From Acidobacteriaceae bacterium (lineage in GTDB: Bacteria > Acidobacteriota > Terriglobia > Bryobacterales > Bryobacteraceae): a stretch of 22,585 bases of DNA. Under the pieces are notes generated by a model. It was not told the origin of the DNA and made no database searches. It worked only from the letters and a program-made list of their open reading frames with translations. The stretch lies in assembly GCA_019244945.1 (NCBI GenBank), contig JAFASD010000160.1, positions 1 to 22,585 on the forward strand. The letters run 5' to 3'. Both the position numbers and the translations under genes were made by a program. Below, piece after piece: positions 16,618-22,585 of the stretch. Positions within the stretch are counted from its first letter, which is position 1; the number at the start of each line of letters is the position of its first letter.

Positions 16618-18030
16618 TTGCTCAATCAAAGTGCTGTCTCGATGGCGAAGATGATCCGAAAGGGAGAGATCTCTTCGGCTGAACTGATAACCGAGCATCT
16701 CAATCGGATCCAGCAAGTCAATCCTGCCATCAACGCTGTCGTCGACCTGCTTGGCGAGCGGGCGCTCGAGGCCGCAAAGACAGCAGATAGCAAACTTGCG
16801 GCTGGCGAACCGTGCGGTCCTCTTCACGGAGTACCGTTCTCGATCAAAGATTCAATCGATGTTGAAGGGACGAAATGCACAGCGGGAACGCTCGGGTTGA
16901 AAACCGCGCCTCCCGCAGTACAAGATGCCACTCTCGTGCATCGCTTGCGTAACGCGGGCGCGATTCCTATCGCAAAAACGAATTTGCCCGACCTGCTGTT
17001 CTCGTTCGAAACCGACAATCTGATTTACGGCCGGACCAACAATCCCTATGATCTGACGCGTACGCCCGGCGGCAGCAGCGGAGGCGAATCCGCGCTCATC
17101 TCGGCGGGCGGTTCACCGCTGGGTCTCGGAAGCGATTGTTTAGGGAGCGTCAGAGTCCCAGCCGCGTTCTGTGGCATCGCAAGCATCAAGCCGACCAGCG
17201 GGCGTTTGCCGCGCACGGGTCATGTGCCGCCATCCGGAGGGTGGTTTGAGGCGCTCTGGCAAATTGGCCCCATGGCCCGCTGCACGGAAGATTTGATTCT
17301 CGCCATGCAGCTCCTTTCCGGTGAAGATGGCGCGGATTTTACGTCACCGCCGGTGCCTTTGATTGAGCCTGAACGTTCGCGGAAAGTTCGTGTGGCATTT
17401 TTCTCCCACAACGGATTCGCGCAGTGCACAACCGAGGTACAAAGTGCAATCCGGCGCTGCGCCGACTTTCTATCGCGCAGCGGCATGATTGTCGAAGAAC
17501 GAACGCCGCCAAACGTAGAACACGCCTATGAATTGGAACTCGCGCTGCTCGGCGCAGATGGCTGTGATGGCATTGACCAGTATTTGGCAGCCATTGGAAG
17601 CACAGAGGTGCATCCCTTTCTCACCGCTTTCCTAAATCACATGCGGCCTTTTCGCGCCACTGCCTCTGACTTTGCGGCTCGTTGGGCGCAATGGGATAGT
17701 TATCGTTCTGCTCTCTTGCGCTTTTTCCAGCAGTCCGATGCCATTCTTTGCCCGGTGTATACGCAGCCTGCCCTATTGCATGACGGTTCTCTCGCGGACA
17801 GCAACTTCGAAGGGTTCAGCTACACGATGGCTTGGAATCTCGGAGGAGCGCCCGCCGCGACGGTCCGTTGCGCGGACGCGGCTGGCATGCCTGTCAACGT
17901 GCAGGTTGTCACCAAACCTTGGCGCGACTTATTGGCGCTCGAGATATGTCAGCTAATCGAGCAGGAATTCGGTGGTTGGCAAGCGCCTGCGGCTTTACCG
18001 CGCTGGAACAAATTGGAAAGCTACGGGTGA
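16618..18030 (+). CDS. Amidase signature family hydrolase, FAAH-like
   Basis: A 470-aa member of the amidase signature family, serine hydrolases that cleave amide bonds with a Ser-cisSer-Lys triad. Visible residues are Lys77 in FSIKDSIDV, cis-Ser153 in TPGGSSGGES, and nucleophile Ser177 in GSDCLGSVRVPA. The stretch GGSPLGLGSD...GSVRVPAAFCGIASIKPT resembles fatty acid amide hydrolases more than GatA: no GatB/GatC genes are near and the C-terminus differs. In place of the usual D-x-GGS, the oxyanion-hole stretch has a Leu (C-L-G-S). No signal peptide is seen, so it is probably cytoplasmic. TTG 16618 is the first start after an in-frame TAG at 16606; ATG 16642 is an alternative but would cut the conserved SAVSMAKMIRKGEISS helix. 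It is divergent from the operon across 67 bp, and its 3' end overlaps the lactonase gene by 36 bp. Confidence 0.93.
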   Translation: MLNQSAVSMAKMIRKGEISSAELITEHLNRIQQVNPAINAVVDLLGERALEAAKTADSKLAAGEPCGPLHGVPFSIKDSIDVEGTKCTAGTLGLKTAPPAVQDATLVHRLRNAGAIPIAKTNLPDLLFSFETDNLIYGRTNNPYDLTRTPGGSSGGESALISAGGSPLGLGSDCLGSVRVPAAFCGIASIKPTSGRLPRTGHVPPSGGWFEALWQIGPMARCTEDLILAMQLLSGEDGADFTSPPVPLIEPERSRKVRVAFFSHNGFAQCTTEVQSAIRRCADFLSRSGMIVEERTPPNVEHAYELELALLGADGCDGIDQYLAAIGSTEVHPFLTAFLNHMRPFRATASDFAARWAQWDSYRSALLRFFQQSDAILCPVYTQPALLHDGSLADSNFEGFSYTMAWNLGGAPAATVRCADAAGMPVNVQVVTKPWRDLLALEICQLIEQEFGGWQAPAALPRWNKLESYG

Positions 18031-19140
18031 GGGAACGTCAAACCGCTGGCCCGTTAGCGTCAACTTTCCGCTCTTAGGGTTAATCCGAAAGATGACGAAC
18101 TGGTTCGATTTCTGGTCGCCGCAAAAAACAAACTGACCGGTGGGATCGATCTGAAAACCCCGCGGGAATGTGCCTCCCGTTTCAGCGATTTGGACGCGAT
18201 GCAGCGTACCATTGCCAGGGTCGACTGCAAAGACGGCGATAGTACCCGGACCGCGGTTTGAAGCGTAAACAAATTTTCCAGCGGGGTCGATCTCAATCTC
18301 CGCGGGGCCATTTTCTCCCGAAAACCCTTCCGGAACTGTCGAGACAGTCTGGACGTGGGTCAAGTCACCCGTCGACGGGTCGTGCGAAAAAACCGTCACT
18401 ACCGATTTGAGCTCGTTGATCACGTAAGCATGTTTGCCGTTCGGAGGAAATGCAATATGCCTCGGTCCGAGACCGGGTTCTTCTTTCACGAACGGTGGAG
18501 TGGCGGGGGTTAGCTGCGCGCTAGAAGGATCCAGACGATAGATTCGGATCTGATCGAGCCCAAGATCCGGCACGTATAAGAATCGGTTATCGGCGGATAT
18601 GACGGTCTCGTGCGCATGCGGACCTTCTTGCCGCTCCGGGTTCACGCTCGAACCACGAGCCGCCATCAAAGCCGACATCTCACCCAGATGCCCGTCATGC
18701 TGGATCGGAAAGGCCGGCACGGTTCCCGTCCCATAATTCGCCGCAACCAGCATCTTGTTGGTCTTATCAACAGCCAGATGACAGGGCGCTTCGCCTCCCG
18801 ATGATCGGCTATTCAAAAACTTCAACGAACCGGATTTCCGATCGATCGCAAAGCTCGCTACCGCTCCGTTCACCTTGCCCTCCAGCTCACTGGCAGCGTA
18901 GAGATATCGATAATCGTGATCGGTCGCGAGAAAGGACGGATTGACAACTTCGCCAACCATCCCGAGCGACTCGAGCTTCGCAGTTCCCGGATCAAAACGG
19001 TAGCCGTAGATTCCCTTTCCGTACGTCCCGATGTAAACGAAGTACGTCGTTCCATTCGACGCTGGAGCGCTGTTGAGATGGTCTGAGGTGGACATGGTGA
19101 TGATTGCAGCGGCGAGGCAATATAAAAACTTATATTGCAT
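17995..19140 (-). CDS. Lactonase-family seven-bladed beta-propeller (6-phosphogluconolactonase-like), exported
   Basis: A 381-aa protein of the lactonase (PF10282-type) family, related to YbhE/Pgl 6-phosphogluconolactonase and muconate cycloisomerase-like propellers. Family features are YFVYIGTYGKGIYGYRFD at the start of the propeller, ERQEGPHAHETVISADNRF with the conserved HAH, LYVPDLGLDQIRIYRL, GPRHIAFPPNGKHAYVINE, and FVYASNRGPGTIAVF. A hydrophobic N-terminus (about residues 4-22) indicates export, which makes a role in the cytoplasmic pentose phosphate route doubtful; the true substrate is unknown. The frame is open to GTG 19167 (390 aa). ATG 19140 is preferred because it opens directly into the signal peptide, and because GTG 19167 lies in the T-run that follows a strong hairpin. 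Its 3' end overlaps the amidase tail. Confidence 0.9.
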   Translation of the reverse strand: MQYKFLYCLAAAIITMSTSDHLNSAPASNGTTYFVYIGTYGKGIYGYRFDPGTAKLESLGMVGEVVNPSFLATDHDYRYLYAASELEGKVNGAVASFAIDRKSGSLKFLNSRSSGGEAPCHLAVDKTNKMLVAANYGTGTVPAFPIQHDGHLGEMSALMAARGSSVNPERQEGPHAHETVISADNRFLYVPDLGLDQIRIYRLDPSSAQLTPATPPFVKEEPGLGPRHIAFPPNGKHAYVINELKSVVTVFSHDPSTGDLTHVQTVSTVPEGFSGENGPAEIEIDPAGKFVYASNRGPGTIAVFAVDPGNGTLHRVQIAETGGTFPRGFQIDPTGQFVFCGDQKSNQFVIFRINPKSGKLTLTGQRFDVPSPVAFQFVPAR

Positions 19141-19167
19141 AGGTGAATAACTGATTCTAACGTTCAC

Positions 19168-19204
19168 AAAAAGAGAGCGCGTCCAGAAAATCTACGGACG
19201 CGCT
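19168..19204 (-). terminator. Hairpin plus T-run, intrinsic-terminator-like, in the lactonase leader
   Basis: AGCGCGTCC (19176-19184) and GGACGCGCT (19196-19204) are perfect 9-bp inverted repeats around an 11-base loop. On the minus strand the stem is followed by CTCTTTTTG; on the plus strand by GTTTTAG, weaker. It lies upstream of the lactonase start, so it could act as an attenuator of that gene, or as a bidirectional insulator between the divergent genes. Confidence 0.5.
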
Positions 19205-19232
19205 GTTTTAGTCGTCAACCTATGAGCGGCGC

Positions 19233-19278
19233 CTTCCCCGAGGTGCAGTGAAGGCCTCTGGGAAGAAGCACTGCTTTT
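19233..19278 (+). repeat. Two interlocked inverted repeats (pseudoknot or alternative-hairpin geometry)
   Basis: Stem A pairs CTTCCCCGAGG (19233-19243) with CCTCTGGGAAG (19255-19265), ten of eleven positions. Its 11-base loop contains GCAGTG (19245-19250), which pairs perfectly with CACTGC (19269-19274) just downstream, followed by TTTT (19275-19278). The two stems cannot both form as simple nested hairpins, but together fit an H-type pseudoknot or an antiterminator/terminator switch. The pairing is seen in sequence; function is inferred. Confidence 0.4.
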
Positions 19279-19389
19279 ATGTGCATTTCGCGTGCCAATC
19301 GTTGCGCTTCGAAGTGCCGATCTTTTCCGCCCTGGCGTTATAGTGAATGAGATTTATGGGATGCGAACATAGAAACCGCAGGTAACCTC

Positions 19390-21426
19390 ATGTGGAATCA
19401 ACGACGCGCTTCAAAAAAACGTTTGTTTGCAATCGTAGGCGCAACAGCGCTATTTCTTGTGTCAACTGCTCAGTTGGAGGCGCAGGAATCGCGAATTGAC
19501 GATCTGCTGAAACAACTGGAACAGGTCCATTCCTATTCCGGAGTCTCCATTTCGCCCAATGCTGAGTGGGTGACTTGGACGCAACCAGTGCCAGGCTCCC
19601 AAGAGGATAGCGAGATTTATCTGCTCGATTGGAAGAATCCGGGCGCGAAGCCACGGAGAGTGAGCGCGGGGGATGGGAAAAAGTCCTTCCGCGAATCGGG
19701 TGTGTCCTGGTCTCCCGATAGCAGCCAGTTTGCGTTTTTCTCGAATGCGGAGTCGGCGCAAGAACAAGTTTTCGTGTTCCCCATAAGAGGCGGTAAGACG
19801 CGGCGGCTGACCAACGTAAAAGGCTATGTGAGAGATATTCGCTGGTCGCCCGACGGCAAGCTGATTGGATTCTTGTATGCGGAGAACGGTGGTGGAGGCG
19901 GGCCGCTCGAAGCCGTACCCGCGCAAACAGGTGCGATCGGAAGCGACATTCACAACCAGCGGATCGCGCTGGTCAGTGCAACGGGTGGAGAGCTTCGCCA
20001 GATCTCTCCTGCCGCTCTGAATATTTATGAATATGACTGGTCTCCGGAGGGAACGCGCTTCGCAGCTTTGGCCGCGCCTGGACCGGCGGACAACAACTGG
20101 TGGACTGCACAACTTTATGTTTTAGAAATCAGCTCCGGCCGCATGGACATGCTCTATCACCCGCCTGCCGAGCGGCAGCTTGCGATTCCGCATTGGTCTC
20201 CCGATGGGAAACAGATCGGCTTTATCGGTGGATTGATGAGCGATGAAGGATTCAACGGCGGAGACCTTTTCGTGATCTCAACTAGTGGCGGTGAGGCGCG
20301 CAATCTGACCCCAGAACGAAAAGCGTCCCCTAGCGGATTCCAGTGGCAAACTGCGCAAAGAATTATCTTCACAGAATCCGTGGATGGCGGAAGCGCTATT
20401 TCCACCTTGGATGTTTCGACAGGTCAAAGCGAGATGCTCTGGAAAGGCGATCAAGGAGTTCACGAAGACGGCAATTATCCGAATTTCTCTCTCGCGAGAG
20501 ATGGCAAGACTAGCGCAGTGATCCGTAACTCGTGGGATCAGCCGCCCGAAATATGGGCAGGCGCCATAGGCGGATGGCAGCAACTGACTCACGCGAACTC
20601 TGCTCAGCGTCCGCATTGGGGAAAAGCGGAGAGCGTTGTCTGGAATAGCCAAAATTTCCGTGTCCAGGGCTGGCTGTTGTACCCGGAACATTATGACCCT
20701 CAGCGCCGATATCCGATGGTCGTCGAAATTCACGGTGGACCGGCAAGCGAGAGAGCAGCCTCCTGGCCGAGCCCGCACTTCGATCTATCGGTCATGGCTA
20801 GTATCGGCTATTTCGTCTTTTTCCCGAATCCGCGCGGAAGCTATGGCGAAGGAGAAGCCTTCACGCGCGCCAACGCCAAAGATTTCGGAGGGGGCGATTT
20901 GCAGGATGTTCTGGCGGGCGTCGATGCCGTGCTAAAGAAGGCGCCTGTCGATGAGAACCGCATCGGAGTGACCGGTTGGAGCTATGGCGGATTCATGACC
21001 ATGTGGACCGTCACTCAGACAAACCGGTTCCGCGCGGCTGTCGCGGGCGCCGGAATTGCCGATTGGCTCAGCTATTACGGCGAGAATTCAATCGATGAAT
21101 GGATGATTCCGTACTTCGGCGCATCCGTCTACGACGATCCGGCTGTGTATGCGAAAAGTTCGCCGATCACTTTTATTAAGAATGTGAAGACTCCGACGCT
21201 GGTGGTTGTTGGGGAGCGCGACGGCGAGTGTCCAGCGCCGCAGTCATTCGAATTCTGGCATGCTCTGAAGACGCTGGGCCTGCCCACGCAACTGGTGGTC
21301 TATCCGGGCGAGGGGCATGCCTTTCGCAATCCGAAAAACCGAGTGGACGTGCTGCGGCGCGCCGTCGCGTGGTTCGATCAATATTTAGCGAATTCGCAAA
21401 ACCAAAATACAGCGACTCCGCGGTGA
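19390..21426 (+). CDS. S9 family prolyl oligopeptidase-type peptidase (DPP IV/acylaminoacyl peptidase-like), exported
   Basis: A 678-aa serine peptidase that removes or cleaves short peptides, probably in the periplasm. A basic start and hydrophobic stretch ending near AQLEAQ (about residues 10-33) form a signal peptide. An N-terminal WD40/PD40-like propeller (about 35-420) shows repeated blades such as SWSPDSSQFAFFS, RWSPDGKLIGFLY and HWSPDGKQIGFIG. The alpha/beta-hydrolase domain (about 430-670) has the oxyanion motif EIHGGP, the nucleophile Ser531 in TGWSYGGFMT, Asp611 in GERDGECP and His643 in GEGHAF. The length fits the DPP IV/AAP subgroup. ATG 19390 has AGGT about eight bases upstream. 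The stop TGA directly abuts the stop of the convergent CPBP protease gene, leaving no room for a terminator between them. Confidence 0.95.
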   Translation: MWNQRRASKKRLFAIVGATALFLVSTAQLEAQESRIDDLLKQLEQVHSYSGVSISPNAEWVTWTQPVPGSQEDSEIYLLDWKNPGAKPRRVSAGDGKKSFRESGVSWSPDSSQFAFFSNAESAQEQVFVFPIRGGKTRRLTNVKGYVRDIRWSPDGKLIGFLYAENGGGGGPLEAVPAQTGAIGSDIHNQRIALVSATGGELRQISPAALNIYEYDWSPEGTRFAALAAPGPADNNWWTAQLYVLEISSGRMDMLYHPPAERQLAIPHWSPDGKQIGFIGGLMSDEGFNGGDLFVISTSGGEARNLTPERKASPSGFQWQTAQRIIFTESVDGGSAISTLDVSTGQSEMLWKGDQGVHEDGNYPNFSLARDGKTSAVIRNSWDQPPEIWAGAIGGWQQLTHANSAQRPHWGKAESVVWNSQNFRVQGWLLYPEHYDPQRRYPMVVEIHGGPASERAASWPSPHFDLSVMASIGYFVFFPNPRGSYGEGEAFTRANAKDFGGGDLQDVLAGVDAVLKKAPVDENRIGVTGWSYGGFMTMWTVTQTNRFRAAVAGAGIADWLSYYGENSIDEWMIPYFGASVYDDPAVYAKSSPITFIKNVKTPTLVVVGERDGECPAPQSFEFWHALKTLGLPTQLVVYPGEGHAFRNPKNRVDVLRRAVAWFDQYLANSQNQNTATPR

Positions 21427-22311
21427 TTAGAAGAACAGATGCTTTGTCAGATTCACACCGGCATGCACGGCCACTGAGGCCAAAATACTCGTTGAACGCA
21501 GAAAAACTGTGCCGAAAATGAGGCCGGCCAGGGTGGCGATGGCCATATAGCGCCAGTTCGGAAGCGCGCCCGGGCCGTTGTTGAGATGGGCCGCGCCGAA
21601 AATGAGCGCACTCACGACGACCGCGCTCCATGAATGCTTAAGCTGCTGCGTGAACCAGTTTTGGATCAGCGCGCGAAACAGGATTTCTTCGGGAAGCGCC
21701 GTGCCGAAGAAAATGAGAGCGAAGCTCAAGCCCTCGCGGGTCCAGGAAATTCGCGGCCAGTGGGGCGGGGCCAGGAAGCTCGTGTAGAGCCCGAGCGGAA
21801 TCAAAACCAAAAAGGAAACAATATAGCCCAACAGAACGTTACGAGCGTCGACGGCGCGGGTCGGCAAGCGATATTTCATACCGTCCCAGGATCGAAACAG
21901 AAGAAAAAGGACCAAGCCCAGGGTGATCGCCACTGCATAAGCGGTCGCGTGGATCACAGCCTGCACTGGTCGAGGGACGAGCGTTGCGCCCACTGATAAC
22001 TCTAGTGGCAACCAAAGCAGAAGGATGGCGCACAAATCCAGAAGATCGGCTTTTCGCTTATTTGACAGAGGGAGCGTGTGCCCTCGATACGGGAGCGTTG
22101 TAGGCACGAACGTGTACACGAGAATTAAAAGTGCGAGTGGCGACGTGAGACATCTGTAGTACATGGCTGTGAAGCAGAAGAGCAGAGTCAGGCTGAGTGG
22201 CGCAACAAATAGGGCTGGCGGTGACCGCTGAAAAAACGCCCTGAGTCTCGCTTGCAAAGATTGGGCCAACAGCAGAAGCGCGAATAAGAGCAACAAAAAG
22301 GAGACCAGCAT
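21427..22311 (-). CDS. CPBP family intramembrane metalloprotease (Abi/Rce1-like)
   Basis: A 294-aa integral membrane protein with about eight hydrophobic segments. It carries the three CPBP (CAAX protease and bacteriocin-processing) glutamate-type motifs: PEEILFR (Glu208, Glu209, Arg213), FGAAHLNN (His242) and VHAGVN (His283, Asn287). Known relatives process prenylated proteins in eukaryotes or give self-immunity to bacteriocins; most bacterial members have no known substrate. ATG 22311 is the first start codon after an in-frame TGA 23 codons upstream. The untranslated stretch in between still reads like protein (LVEPETRVHWNF leading straight into the first membrane segment), so the real N-terminus may be longer or may be joined to the frame upstream by a frameshift. 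There is only a weak ribosome binding site. Confidence 0.9.
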   Translation of the reverse strand: MLVSFLLLLFALLLLAQSLQARLRAFFQRSPPALFVAPLSLTLLFCFTAMYYRCLTSPLALLILVYTFVPTTLPYRGHTLPLSNKRKADLLDLCAILLLWLPLELSVGATLVPRPVQAVIHATAYAVAITLGLVLFLLFRSWDGMKYRLPTRAVDARNVLLGYIVSFLVLIPLGLYTSFLAPPHWPRISWTREGLSFALIFFGTALPEEILFRALIQNWFTQQLKHSWSAVVVSALIFGAAHLNNGPGALPNWRYMAIATLAGLIFGTVFLRSTSILASVAVHAGVNLTKHLFF

Positions 22312-22583
22312 GAAGTTCCAATGAACTCGCGTCTCTGGTTCAACGAGGCTGAGGTAAACGCCGGAGAAATTCGTTCTGAATCAACTGCCTGACCTAGCAA
22401 GTTGTCGCTCGGCGGGTTGTAGATAAGCTGGTGATGAAACACCGCCAGTTTTTCGCCCCTGGCAGTGAACCAACTGGCTTGTTCGAGGAACAGGTCTTGA
22501 TGTGCCCTGTGGGGATCGACATAGCGTGTGTCGTAAGCTCGTATCAGCCATGGAACGCCTTTCGTAATGGCAAGCGTGGTTGC
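22188..22583 (-). CDS. C-terminal part of an unidentified protein frame running into the CPBP gene (5' end outside window)
   Basis: This frame is open from the right window edge and reads, in part, GVPWLIRAYDTRYVDPHRAH and LFLEQASWFTARGEKLAVFH, which looks like genuine protein. It is not recognised. After about 22320 the frame overlaps the CPBP gene in another phase and the translation becomes low-complexity Cys/Arg/Ser-rich, the look of a shadow frame. Either a real gene overlaps the CPBP start by 124 bases, or a frameshift or decay near 22320-22390 has split one reading frame. No plus-strand frame of note exists in 22312-22585. Confidence 0.35.
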   Translation of the reverse strand, partial: ATTLAITKGVPWLIRAYDTRYVDPHRAHQDLFLEQASWFTARGEKLAVFHHQLIYNPPSDNLLGQAVDSERISPAFTSASLNQRREFIGTSCWSPFCCSYSRFCCWPNLCKRDSGRFFSGHRQPYLLRHSA

Positions 22584-22585
22584 TG

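Larger units (their letters stand above)
19141..19389. other. Divergent intergenic region between lactonase and S9 peptidase genes
   Basis: About 250 bp with no convincing gene. It holds a strong hairpin with flanking T-runs (19176-19204) and a second, overlapping pair of inverted repeats (19233-19274). A -10-like TATAGT (19339-19344) is oriented toward the S9 gene but lacks a matching -35. On the minus strand TTGACG (19213-19218) is followed 18 bases later by TAGATT, a possible but weak promoter toward the lactonase gene. Confidence 0.6.

Noticed and set aside
16618..18030. Amidase as GatA of the tRNA-dependent amidotransferase
   Set aside because: No gatB or gatC nearby and the core sequence resembles fatty acid amide hydrolases more closely.
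19462..20112. 216-codon minus-strand open frame inside the S9 peptidase
   Set aside because: Antisense to the clear propeller blades of the S9 protein; its translation has no recognisable motif or start signal.
1..22585. tRNA, rRNA, CRISPR or insertion sequence
   Set aside because: No cloverleaf-like, rRNA-like, direct-repeat/spacer or transposase sequence was recognised on either strand by reading; a tRNAscan/Infernal run would settle this.

Overview
The window holds about 22.6 kb of chromosome from a mid-to-high-GC, free-living Gram-negative-type bacterium. The best fit is an Acidobacteriota member. This is inferred from the gene set: large exported FG-GAP/ASPIC-UnbV proteins, a multiheme cytochrome fused to TPRs, an S9 prolyl-oligopeptidase-type peptidase, a lactonase-type propeller, a Uma2-type nuclease and frequent TTG/GTG starts. 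No rRNA, tRNA, IS element, phage gene or CRISPR array was seen.

Left part (1-5530): the 3' end of mutL (+) converges on a minus-strand group that reads S41/Ctp-type processing peptidase -> guaA -> Uma2-family protein. The GuaA is unusual: it has the long, doubled C-terminal dimerisation region of eukaryotic-type GMP synthetases.

Middle-left (5531-8169): a short divergent region with a good sigma70-like promoter is followed by three close plus-strand genes: a ~56-aa unknown protein, an ACS-type MFS transporter, and a small K+-channel-like membrane protein with an atypical TLGLGD filter.

Centre (8206-16550): the most interesting part. Four minus-strand genes are packed with gaps of 5 nt, 1 nt and a 4-nt overlap. 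In transcription order they encode (1) a 1023-aa exported TPR + FG-GAP + UnbV protein with a large unassigned C-terminal module, (2) a 910-aa membrane-anchored pentaheme cytochrome c with C-terminal TPRs, (3) a 557-aa exported seven-repeat FG-GAP/ASPIC-UnbV (CRTAC1-type) protein, and (4) an exported Nif3-like metal protein. All four appear to act outside the cytoplasm. Together they look like an uncharacterised redox assembly: heme relay, propeller scaffolds, TPR docking and a metal-centre enzyme. Its substrate cannot be read from sequence.

Right part (16618-22585): a FAAH-like amidase (+) overlaps the tail of an exported lactonase-type beta-propeller (-). A 220-250 bp divergent region with two striking hairpin structures follows, then an exported S9 peptidase (+) that abuts tail-to-tail with a CPBP (Rce1-like) intramembrane protease (-). 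The right edge contains the end of an unidentified minus-strand reading frame that runs into the CPBP gene out of frame. No stretch over 300 bases lacks a gene; the three longest gaps (5531-5801, 19141-19389 and the right edge) are described individually.
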